The translations under genes were made by a program, and so were the position numbers. The notes beneath the pieces are model-generated. The model was not told the DNA's origin. It searched no databases and was given only the letters and a program-made list of their open reading frames with translations. Positions 51,243 to 58,725 of a stretch of 64,000 nt of DNA are shown in pieces (within the stretch, counting starts at the first letter, position 1; the number at the start of each line of letters is the position of its first letter). Origin of the DNA: Paenibacillus oralis (lineage in GTDB: Bacteria; Bacillota; Bacilli; Paenibacillales; Paenibacillaceae). Where the stretch lies: contig NZ_RRCN01000001.1 of NCBI RefSeq assembly GCF_003863965.1, positions 5,649,054-5,713,053 on the forward strand. Direction: 5' to 3'.

Positions 51243-52871
51243 CTATCGCTGGCGGCCGCGTCCTCCTTGACCCGACAGTTCCAGCAAAAAGGGCTTCAAA
51301 TCAATGATCCGCAAATGCTCCGGCCGCTTATCCGTTCCGCAAATGATCAACGGCACCAGCGAGGTCGCTTGATCAAACCCGCCGTGCGCTCCTCCTCCGG
51401 GATGCGTCGGCGAACCGGCTTCCGTCAGCTCATAACCCGGTTTTGCGGTGACGACCAGAAAACGGCCCTGATGCGAGTTCAGAGCGCCTCGCAGCCGCCT
51501 TAACGCATCGGGATATTTTCCATAGGTAAGCCTGGATTTCCCGGAGCCTGAGTCCACCCGTTTCAGATCGAGGATATCCTCGTCGCCTTTCACGGTCCAC
51601 GTTTGTCCGTAAGGATCGGTCAGCTCTCCTCCCTGCCGGAACTCCAGCGTTTTTGCCGAACCGCCCTGATAAACAACCGTCCGGCCGTTCTCTTCCCAGG
51701 CTACCGCATCGATCCGCTTGTCCGACCTTATAACATCGGCGATCCCCTTTAAAGTCGCCCCCGGCTTTAAACTGTACACATAGGCCATCATGTCGTTGAC
51801 GCCTAAAACAACCTCGGTTGACCCCGATACGGTTCCGCCCGTAGGCAGCACTTCAAATCGGCTTAGCAGCTTGGGCAGATCTATCGCCGGATCTTGTTCC
51901 TTCGGCACTACCTGGCTCATCCCGTTGTCTCCGGCCACGATAACGACCGCCTCCTTGAGCGCTTGCTCGATGCTCCCGAAAGCCTCCAGCATAGATCGCA
52001 GCTCGCGATCCGTATCCCTGATCCCGCTTAGGTCCGCCGGTCCGTGTTTATGCACCTTTCTATCAAGCTCCGGCAAATAAACGAGCAAAAAGTCAGGCAA
52101 CTGCTTCGTCCGGATCAAATACTTGACGGTTTCGACCGCGTAACGGTCGTTAAAGCCCATCAGGTTTGCCGGTCCGTCGGGTAAAGAGAGCTGTCCTGCC
52201 AGCGGGTTCGACAAAGCTCCAAATGTCAGGAAATCCGGTCCCTTAACCGTTATTTCCTTGGGCAAGGAGGTTAGCCCCGATACGGGAGCAGGCAGCGTCA
52301 GACGGTGCTCCGACAGTCCCCGGTAAATCAGGCCGTTTACCGAACCGGTGGTCACGCCTCGCCGCTGTAAATCTTCGTAAATCGTCGGCAGCGAGGGGTT
52401 CAAATGCCGCCCGTTCATCTCAATCAAGGTGTTGATCAACACCGGCCGCGTCCCTCGAAGCAGCACTTCCAGCGGTCCGGAGCCGTAGCCGATCGCTTTT
52501 TCGCCGCCTTGCGGGTACCAGGTTAATCCGGGCAAACGATGCTCGTCGGGGTAGGCTCCGGTGAGCAAGGTGCTGTCTATAGTCACAGACATCGTCGGAA
52601 AAGAACTGACCATATCTTTGAAATACTGCCCATGTTTAATTAAATATCGAAAGGTCGGAAGCTCATTTTGCCGGATCCCGCGGTCAATCGCCTGTGCCAT
52701 TAGGGAATCGACCATAAAGAAAATGATTTTTTTCGGAGCAGCTTGCCGCTCTCCGGCGGTTTGGATGCGGAGCAAATCTTGCTCTTTCGGGCCCTCCTGC
52801 CTTTGGCAGCTTATCGTTAACAAGCAAACGCCAATGACAAACAGCAAACGTTTCAGGTTTGTGCGCAGCAT
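51243..52871 (-). CDS. Alkaline phosphatase/phosphodiesterase-like lipoprotein
   Basis: A 542-aa lipoprotein (lipobox LLTISC) with an alkaline-phosphatase-superfamily (type I phosphodiesterase/nucleotide pyrophosphatase) domain. Metal ligands are seen in FFMVDSLMAQ (Asp), SFPTMSVTIDSTLLTG (Thr nucleophile region), YLPELDRKVHKHG (Asp/His) and VVIVAGDNGMSQV (Asp; the usual DHG is DNG). A later HPGG...HGG part supplies the last His. It may cleave phosphodiesters or sulfate esters outside the cell. ATG 52871 is chosen; GTG 52880 is possible. AGGGAAGG lies upstream. Confidence 0.8.
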   Translation of the reverse strand: MLRTNLKRLLFVIGVCLLTISCQRQEGPKEQDLLRIQTAGERQAAPKKIIFFMVDSLMAQAIDRGIRQNELPTFRYLIKHGQYFKDMVSSFPTMSVTIDSTLLTGAYPDEHRLPGLTWYPQGGEKAIGYGSGPLEVLLRGTRPVLINTLIEMNGRHLNPSLPTIYEDLQRRGVTTGSVNGLIYRGLSEHRLTLPAPVSGLTSLPKEITVKGPDFLTFGALSNPLAGQLSLPDGPANLMGFNDRYAVETVKYLIRTKQLPDFLLVYLPELDRKVHKHGPADLSGIRDTDRELRSMLEAFGSIEQALKEAVVIVAGDNGMSQVVPKEQDPAIDLPKLLSRFEVLPTGGTVSGSTEVVLGVNDMMAYVYSLKPGATLKGIADVIRSDKRIDAVAWEENGRTVVYQGGSAKTLEFRQGGELTDPYGQTWTVKGDEDILDLKRVDSGSGKSRLTYGKYPDALRRLRGALNSHQGRFLVVTAKPGYELTEAGSPTHPGGGAHGGFDQATSLVPLIICGTDKRPEHLRIIDLKPFLLELSGQGGRGRQR

Positions 52872-53010
52872 GATGTACACCAGCCTTCCCTGTTTAGGTT
52901 TAGTATGTCACCTCCATCCGTGTTGATTCCAAATCGGCCTCAATCTGGCTGATGTAAGCACCATATCGTTCAATAGCAGTAGTTCAGGAACACCAGTTCG
53001 CAAAAAGAGG

Positions 53011-53039
53011 TTGACATTCTTCATCTGGAAGGTTATAGT
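53011..53039 (+). promoter_or_regulatory. Consensus sigma-A promoter before a terminator hairpin
   Basis: TTGACA (53011-53016) and TATAGT (53034-53039) are 17 bp apart. The expected start is near 53046, only 77 nt before the end of the hairpin at 53073-53122. Confidence 0.75.
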
Positions 53040-53045
53040 AAATAC

Positions 53046-53122
53046 ACCAAATCGAATTAGGTTTCGCGAGTGAAGCACCTCGCAAGACAGGCAATTGCTG
53101 CCTTTCTTGGAGGTGCTTTTTT
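53046..53122 (+). ncRNA. Candidate 77-nt small RNA or attenuated leader
   Basis: Defined only by the promoter at 53011-53039 and the terminator at 53073-53122. It holds no reading frame. It is not a match to a riboswitch class I know. The secreted coiled-coil gene starts 42 nt after it without a promoter of its own. Confidence 0.45.
53073..53122 (+). terminator. Strong intrinsic terminator (attenuator or end of a small RNA)
   Basis: Positions 53073-53093 fold on 53099-53118, nearly fully paired around ATTGC, followed by six T (53117-53122). No gene lies between promoter and terminator. A competing pairing, GCGAG with CTCGC (53067-53071 with 53079-53083), overlaps its left arm. Confidence 0.8.
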
Positions 53123-53164
53123 GCGTGTCTGGAGATGATTAAAAAGTTAAGGAGCTGATGAGGT

Positions 53165-53938
53165 ATGAAAATGCGGAAACAAATGCGTAGCCTGCTGCTT
53201 GTGATCATGATCCTGCACTTCATGTTTTTGGGGAATGTACAGGTCCAAGCGGCCGATTCCTGGGATGCGGCCTGGTCCGGCATCGACGCGGTTTATGACG
53301 GACTCACCGCGGTGCAGGCCGTCGTTAAGCAGGAAAGCGCATCGATCACCGAGCTTCGCAAGAAAAATAACACAGAGTTGAAGGCGGTGAACGCCAAAGT
53401 GAAAGCGATCGACAAGACCCTGATCAGCCGCTTGTCCGCCGAAGCCGAAACGGTCCAGCGTAAGCACGCTGCACTGCTCGAGCAGTATTCCAATCTCGGC
53501 AAGCAGATTACCGCCGCGGGCAAAGCCAAAAATACAAAAACCGCCGATTTGCTTAAATTAAAACGCAACAAAATCAAGCCATCGGCCACGTCGGCCAAAG
53601 CGGAAATCAAAGCCAAAAAAGACGCGTTGACGGCCGCCAAAAAAGCGGCCAGCTCCAAAGCCAAAATCGTGAAGGAAGCGTTGGCCCCAGTGCAGACGTT
53701 AAAAAAACAGATTGCCGCGGAAAACAAAACGATTGCCGCGGCAAAAAAATCGGTTACAACCGCGAACAAACGCTATAAAGCAAGCGTTAAGCTCGGCGAC
53801 GCGATCGGGGCCGTAAGCGGCCTTAAGGAGGCTTACGATCAGACGAACAAAATTCACGCTTCCCAGGGAAAAGTATACGAATGGGAGAAGAAAATCTCGC
53901 AAACGATCAGCTCCGCGGCCGCAAAGCTGCCGAAGTAG
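53165..53938 (+). CDS. Secreted Ala/Lys-rich coiled-coil protein, function unknown
   Basis: A 257-aa protein with a signal peptide (cleavage near VQAADS). The mature part is nearly all helical heptads, rich in Ala, Lys and Thr/Ser (IDKTLISRLSAEAETVQRKH, KAEIKAKKDALTAAKKAAS, KKQIAAENKTIAAAKKSV). No Cys is present. It is likely a rod-like surface or wall-associated protein. The charge is strongly basic, which would bind teichoic acids or DNA. AAGGAG lies 10 nt before ATG 53165, with GAGG closer. The gene seems to depend on read-through of the leader terminator. Confidence 0.75.
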   Translation: MKMRKQMRSLLLVIMILHFMFLGNVQVQAADSWDAAWSGIDAVYDGLTAVQAVVKQESASITELRKKNNTELKAVNAKVKAIDKTLISRLSAEAETVQRKHAALLEQYSNLGKQITAAGKAKNTKTADLLKLKRNKIKPSATSAKAEIKAKKDALTAAKKAASSKAKIVKEALAPVQTLKKQIAAENKTIAAAKKSVTTANKRYKASVKLGDAIGAVSGLKEAYDQTNKIHASQGKVYEWEKKISQTISSAAAKLPK

Positions 53939-53966
53939 GCGTAAATCTGAGGCTGCAGACTTTAAT

Positions 53967-54015
53967 AAAAAGACGACTAGTTGTAAGCGGGATCGCACAC
54001 AATAGTCGTCTTTTT
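53967..54015. terminator. Bidirectional terminator between coiled-coil and BsuPI-like genes
   Basis: AAAAAGACGACT (53967-53978) pairs with AGTCGTCTTTTT (54004-54015). Confidence 0.85.
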
Positions 54016-54034
54016 CTCAAATTTATCCGTTTGA

Positions 54035-54511
54035 CTATATCTTCGGAGACGCGGACGATTTAAGAAGCAGTTCGATGGTCCCCCGAACACCTTCATCTTC
54101 ATATCTTACTTTGATGGTTAAGGTGCCGTTTTGCACATGTTCGCGGGGAATGTCATATTGTTCCGTTACCGAATCATTTTTGCGGATTCCCATGGAATGA
54201 ACGGCCGCACACATCGAGTCTTCTCGAGGTGGCGATTCGGGGGCATAAGTAACAAAACTGCCGCAATCGGCAAGGATGTCAACCATGGTGTCCGTTTTGT
54301 TAGTGATCGTAACTTCCAGCTCATAACTTGTACCCTCTTCTTTTAATACGGCTCTGCCCTCCACTTTTAGGAAGTCGTCCTCTTCTCGGGCCGACATTTG
54401 CTCGGGATAGGACTTGCCCAAGAGATCATTTTGCCCTTGGAGATCCCTGCCCTGCAGCGCCATGAGCAGTGCCAAAAGAAGCATAGGTATAATAGAACTT
54501 CGCGCTAACAA
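54035..54511 (-). CDS. Secreted protein with BsuPI-like domain
   Basis: A 158-aa protein. A short hydrophobic N-terminal segment (IIPMLLLALLMAL) can serve as signal peptide. The remainder is a beta-sandwich-like domain with YELEVTITNKTDTMVDI, a VTYAPESPPRED loop and EHVQNGTLTIKVRY, which resembles the intracellular proteinase inhibitor (BsuPI) fold. Start is TTG 54511 after GGAGGGG. A protease-inhibitor role is a guess from the fold. Confidence 0.6.
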   Translation of the reverse strand: MLARSSIIPMLLLALLMALQGRDLQGQNDLLGKSYPEQMSAREEDDFLKVEGRAVLKEEGTSYELEVTITNKTDTMVDILADCGSFVTYAPESPPREDSMCAAVHSMGIRKNDSVTEQYDIPREHVQNGTLTIKVRYEDEGVRGTIELLLKSSASPKI

Positions 54512-54593
54512 CTAAACCCCTCCATTACTTTTCCAGAATTCTCCTTCAAAACTACCGACGGATGCAGATGAAAAAAAGTTGCTCAATCCAATA

Positions 54594-54621
54594 TTGTTAT
54601 ATCGTAATATTGCGATATAAT
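54594..54621 (+). promoter_or_regulatory. Promoter of the arsR-type/persulfide operon
   Basis: TTGTTA (54594-54599) and TATAAT (54616-54621) are 16 bp apart, overlapping the palindrome at 54598-54619. Confidence 0.65.
54598..54619. promoter_or_regulatory. Palindromic operator over the promoter
   Basis: TATATCG (54598-54604) and CGATATA (54613-54619) are perfect inverse complements around eight bases. It covers the -35 to -10 region, fitting self-repression by the ArsR protein encoded next. Confidence 0.65.
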
Positions 54622-54654
54622 GATACATATAAAAACGCGAGGTGATGCGCATTG

Positions 54655-54942
54655 ATGGACAACAACTTCAAGGCCTACCAGGAGGCCGCCGACATACTCA
54701 AAGCTTTGGCCCATCCTGTTCGCCTATGCATCGTTAAGGGCTTGCTGGACAAAAAAGACTGCAACGTTACCTACATGCAGGAATGTTTGAAACTGCCCCA
54801 ATCAACCGTTTCCCAGCACTTGCAGAAATTGCGCAGCCTGGGCATCGTCGAAGCCGAGCGCAGCGGACTGGAAGTAAAATACCGGATCGCCAACGATCAT
54901 GTGAAAAAACTGATCCGCACCTTATTTGAGGAGGAACAATAA
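54655..54942 (+). CDS. ArsR-family regulator, probable sulfur-stress sensor
   Basis: A 95-aa winged-helix repressor (ADILKALAHPVRLCIVKGLL, then LPQSTVSQHLQKLRSLGIV, the recognition helix). Cys25, Cys36 and Cys44 could form a disulfide or persulfide switch, as in SqrR/BigR-type members; metal sensing is the alternative. ATG 54655 has GGTGAT upstream. It ends at the base before the persulfide-reductase fusion gene, so the two are co-transcribed and the regulator probably controls both through 54598-54619. Confidence 0.85.
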   Translation: MDNNFKAYQEAADILKALAHPVRLCIVKGLLDKKDCNVTYMQECLKLPQSTVSQHLQKLRSLGIVEAERSGLEVKYRIANDHVKKLIRTLFEEEQ

Positions 54943-57459
54943 ATGGGCAAAAAAGTGCTTATCATCGGCGGCGTCGCCGGCGGAGCTTCCGCAGCGGCAA
55001 GACTCCGCCGGCTGGATGAAGACGCGCATATCGTCATGTTTGAACGAGACCCGTACATTTCATTTGCGAACTGCGGACTCCCCTATTATATCGGGGATTC
55101 TATCAAAGACCGGGCAAAGCTGCTGGTACAAACGCCGGAGGCCATGCACCGCCGCTTTAAGATCGACGTCCGGACCGAAAGCGAAGTGATCGGCATCGAT
55201 CCGTCCCGTAAAACCGTCCGCGTCCGCAGCAAAGATCGCGGTGAATACGAGGAAAGTTATGACGCGATGATTTTGTCGCCCGGCGCCAGACCGATTCTGC
55301 CGAATTTGCCCGGCATCGAAAGCAGCCGTATTCATACGCTGCGCAACATTCCGGACACCGACCGCATCAAGCGGCGGGTCGCCGACGAACAGGCTGCTTC
55401 GGCCATCGTTATCGGCGGTGGTTTTATCGGCGTAGAAATGGCCGAAAACCTGAAAGAAATCGGACTTGACGTTACATTGATCGAAGGCGGGCCGCAGATT
55501 CTCGCGCCATTTGATTCAGAAATGGCGGGTATGCTGGCCAAAGAGCTGGAAGATCGCGGCATTAAACTGCTGATGTCGCAAACCGTAACTTCGTTTGAGG
55601 AAATGGGACAGCAAATCGTGGTCCGCACCTCAAGCGGGCTGTCGCTCGCCGGCGACATCGTCATTTTGGCCATCGGGGTTGCGCCGGATACGGCCTTCCT
55701 GAAAGAGTCCGGAATCGGACTGGGGCCGCGCGGCCATATTATCGTAAATGACAAGCTGGAAACGAACCTGGAAGGCGTCTATGCGTTGGGCGACGCCGTA
55801 GAAATTACCGATTTCGTGAACGGCTCCAAAACCGCGATTCCGCTTGCCGGACCGGCTAACAAGCAAGGCCGGATCGCGGCCGACAACGTATGCGGTCTAG
55901 GAACGGCCTATACAGGAACACAAGGCACTTCGATTATCAAAGTGTTTGGCCTTACGGGAGCATCCACCGGCAACAACGAAAAAACGCTGCAGCGCCTGGG
56001 AATCCCCTATCATGTCATCTACGTGCATCCGAATTCCCATGCCTCGTATTATCCCGGAGCCGCGCCGATCACGATCAAGCTGCTGTTTCAAGCAGATGGG
56101 ACCGTGCTTGGAGCCCAAGCGGTCGGGTATGAAGGCGTCGATAAGCGCATCGACGACATCGCCACCGTCATTCACTTCCACGGTACCGTAACGGATCTGA
56201 CGGAGCTTGAGCTGGCTTATGCCCCGCCCTACTCGTCGGCCAAAGACCCGGTGAACATGGCCGGCTATACGGCGGAAAATGTACTCAGCGGGCGCACGAA
56301 TGTTTTCGTGCCGAAAGACTTGGCCGCACGGGACGAGCAAGCGACGCTGCTTGTGGACGTGCGTTCCGAAATCGAGCACGCGGGCGGCCACATCCCGGGG
56401 TCACTGCTAATCCCTGTCGATGAGCTGCGGGACAGACTCGGCGAACTTGATCCGGCCAAGGAAATCTGGGTGTACTGCCAGGTCGGTCTTCGCGGGTACA
56501 CCGCATCGCGCATCCTGCAGCAGAAAGGGTACCGTGTCCGCAACCTGACCGGCGGTTATAAGCTTTACCGGATGGCTAACTATGAACCGGGCAAAGCCCA
56601 GCTTCCGGACCGGCTGGACGCGGCGGAGGCAAAGGCGGAAATTGCCGCGGCAGTGTCCAAGGAGACTAGTCCGCTTCAAGCCGCAAATGGACCGGCTGCG
56701 GCGAACGAGCCGCTGCGCGCCGACGCGGAGCTGGACGCCTGCGGGCTTTGCTGCCCAGGTCCGCTCATTCAAGTGAAACAAGTGATGGACCGGCTGCAAG
56801 AAGGACAAGTTTTGCGCGTGACCGCCTCGGACCCTGGATTCTATGAGGATGTGCAGGCCTGGGCCAGCATGTCCAAACACCGGATGCTCCAGGTCAGCAA
56901 AAACGATAGCGGCATCATCGAAGCATATATGCGCAAGGACGGCGCGATGGCCAGCGAGGCGGCAAATGCAGAGCAGCCGGCGGCATCTCCGGAGGGTACG
57001 ACGATGGTCGTATTCAGCGGCGATTTGGACAAAGCGATCGCCTCCTTTATTATCGCCAACGGGGCCGCAGCCAGCGGAAAGAAGGTCACCTTGTTCTTCA
57101 CTTTCTGGGGACTGAACATTCTCCGCAAGCCGGAAAAAGTACCCGTAAACAAAAGCTTTATCGGCCGCATGTTCGGCGTAATGATGCCGCGGGGCAGCCG
57201 GAAATTGGCATTGTCCCGCATGAACATGATGGGCATGGGCGCCAAAATGATTCGTGGCGTGATGCAAAAGGGGAACGTCTCCTCACTTGAAGAACTGATG
57301 GACACCGCGATCAGCCAAGGTGTGGAAATCGTCGCCTGCCAAATGTCCATGGACCTGATGGGCATCGCCAAGGAAGAGCTGATCGACGGAGTCAAAATCG
57401 GCGGAGTCGGATATTATTTGGGCAAAGCGGACCAATCGGGCATTAATTTGTTTGTTTAA
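54943..57459 (+). CDS. Four-domain persulfide protein: CoA-disulfide reductase, rhodanese, TusA and DsrE
   Basis: An 838-aa fusion. Residues 1-450 are a CoA-disulfide/NADH persulfide reductase (IIGGVAGGASAAARLRR; redox Cys44 in SFANCGLPYY; second nucleotide site IVIGGGFIGVEMAE). Residues 460-550 are a rhodanese domain with Cys512 (VYCQVGLRG). About 595-665 is TusA-like, with Cys600, Cys603 and Cys604 (DACGLCCPGPL). 675-838 is DsrE-like, with Cys799 (ACQMSMDLMG). This would take up sulfane sulfur and pass it along relay cysteines, detoxifying persulfides or hydrogen sulfide. Most family members stop after the rhodanese domain. Confidence 0.92.
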   Translation: MGKKVLIIGGVAGGASAAARLRRLDEDAHIVMFERDPYISFANCGLPYYIGDSIKDRAKLLVQTPEAMHRRFKIDVRTESEVIGIDPSRKTVRVRSKDRGEYEESYDAMILSPGARPILPNLPGIESSRIHTLRNIPDTDRIKRRVADEQAASAIVIGGGFIGVEMAENLKEIGLDVTLIEGGPQILAPFDSEMAGMLAKELEDRGIKLLMSQTVTSFEEMGQQIVVRTSSGLSLAGDIVILAIGVAPDTAFLKESGIGLGPRGHIIVNDKLETNLEGVYALGDAVEITDFVNGSKTAIPLAGPANKQGRIAADNVCGLGTAYTGTQGTSIIKVFGLTGASTGNNEKTLQRLGIPYHVIYVHPNSHASYYPGAAPITIKLLFQADGTVLGAQAVGYEGVDKRIDDIATVIHFHGTVTDLTELELAYAPPYSSAKDPVNMAGYTAENVLSGRTNVFVPKDLAARDEQATLLVDVRSEIEHAGGHIPGSLLIPVDELRDRLGELDPAKEIWVYCQVGLRGYTASRILQQKGYRVRNLTGGYKLYRMANYEPGKAQLPDRLDAAEAKAEIAAAVSKETSPLQAANGPAAANEPLRADAELDACGLCCPGPLIQVKQVMDRLQEGQVLRVTASDPGFYEDVQAWASMSKHRMLQVSKNDSGIIEAYMRKDGAMASEAANAEQPAASPEGTTMVVFSGDLDKAIASFIIANGAAASGKKVTLFFTFWGLNILRKPEKVPVNKSFIGRMFGVMMPRGSRKLALSRMNMMGMGAKMIRGVMQKGNVSSLEELMDTAISQGVEIVACQMSMDLMGIAKEELIDGVKIGGVGYYLGKADQSGINLFV

Positions 57460-57521
57460 TCAAGGTATAATCGAATCATAGCGATGTCCTAAAATTTCAT
57501 TGCCCGAAGGAGTGATTTCCC

Positions 57522-58340
57522 ATGACCGGCCAGATTCGCCAAAATAACGTGGACCGTTTTAACGGCTTCGGAACGCTTTATGATCAGAGCCGCCCGCAAG
57601 CCCCGGAAGAAGTCGCTAAAATCTTAACGATGTATTTGGGCCGAGCGCCTGAATACGTTGCGGATGTCGGATGCGGAACCGGCCTCTCCACTATGATTTG
57701 GCTGGGGCATGCCGAGCGGGTCATCGGCATCGAGCCAAACGACGACATGCGCGAGGTGGCTTTAAGCCGTCTGCGGGAACTGGGCTCCCCGGAAAAGCTG
57801 ACATTTGTCCAAGGCCTCTCCGACCAGCTCCCGCTCGATTCGGCTACCGTCGATATCGCCACTTGCTCACAATCTTTTCATTGGATGGATCCCGAGCTAA
57901 CGCTGCGGGAATTCGCCCGCGTGCTTCGCCCCGGCGGCGTGTTCGCCGCCTATGATTGCGATTGGCCGCCGGCCATCGGTCCCGAGCTTGAAGAGGCGTA
58001 CGAGCGGCTCATCGAATTTGCCGATCAACGGGCCAGCGAGCTGGCCGAAAGCGGCAAACAAGCGTACAAATGGCCCAAAGACAAGCATTTGCAGCAAATT
58101 CGCGAGAGCGGATGGTTCCGTTTTTCCCGGGAGATCGTGTTCCACCATTGGGAAAGCTGCGATGCCGACCGGTATGCGAATCTGGCTTTCAGCCAAGGTG
58201 GTCTGCAAACGGCTTTGAAATTAGAAGCTGGCGAGGTTGCAGCCGCCGCGGAGCGGTTCCGCGACCAGGTCATTCAAGCATTCGGCGGCGAAACCCGCGA
58301 AATCCTGTTCAGCTACCGGATGCGGCTTGGCGTGAAATAA
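57522..58340 (+). CDS. Class I SAM-dependent methyltransferase
   Basis: A 272-aa methyltransferase with motif I VADVGCGTGLSTMIW, motif II acidic VIGIEPNDDMR and motif IV-like SQSFHWMDPELTL. The FHWMD stretch is typical of the UbiE/trans-aconitate type group acting on small molecules. ATG 57522 follows AAGGAG. It is 62 bp after the persulfide gene and may be co-transcribed or separate. The substrate is unknown; thiol methylation would suit the neighbours but is only a suggestion. Confidence 0.88.
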   Translation: MTGQIRQNNVDRFNGFGTLYDQSRPQAPEEVAKILTMYLGRAPEYVADVGCGTGLSTMIWLGHAERVIGIEPNDDMREVALSRLRELGSPEKLTFVQGLSDQLPLDSATVDIATCSQSFHWMDPELTLREFARVLRPGGVFAAYDCDWPPAIGPELEEAYERLIEFADQRASELAESGKQAYKWPKDKHLQQIRESGWFRFSREIVFHHWESCDADRYANLAFSQGGLQTALKLEAGEVAAAAERFRDQVIQAFGGETREILFSYRMRLGVK

Positions 58341-58374
58341 TAGACTTTCGCCTCTTTCAAACCTGTGGATGCTG

Positions 58375-58510
58375 CTCTAACGGACTCCAGGGACGTTATT
58401 TGCCCATTTCCCGGATATTTCCCAGCCTAACGGACTCAAATGACGTTATTTCGCTCTAAACCAGCTCACTCGGGCCGATTCGAGCAAAATAGCGTCATCT
58501 CAGTCCGTTA
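58375..58510. repeat. Dispersed intergenic repeat, family R1, hairpin form
   Basis: It holds CTAACGGACTC units at about 58377-58387 and 58428-58437, the 34-bp block shared with 9912-9945, and an inverted unit (AGTCCGTTA at about 58501-58509). Together 58428-58510 can fold into one long hairpin. The remaining 58511-58635 has no recognised feature. Confidence 0.7.
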
Positions 58511-58635
58511 CATTTTGTAAACCTCCGTTTTTCCGCCAATAGAGTCTCTGGTGTCCTTTAGCCTCTACAACCTTCTTTTCCTCCCTTCTCAACCTGTCTC
58601 ATCGGCCTCCACAACGCGAAAATTTACAAAAAAAA

Positions 58636-58659
58636 GCAAGGCCAAAACTTCGGCCTTGC
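58636..58659 (-). terminator. Terminator of the pdhABC-lpdA operon
   Basis: On the minus strand GCAAGGCC and GGCCTTGC pair around eight bases, followed by at least eight T. Confidence 0.95.
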
Positions 58660-58725
58660 CCAAATATGCTTAGGAGAACACTTCCTCTTAGGAGGAGTGG
58701 AAATCAATTGCCGCGAACGCGTAAA

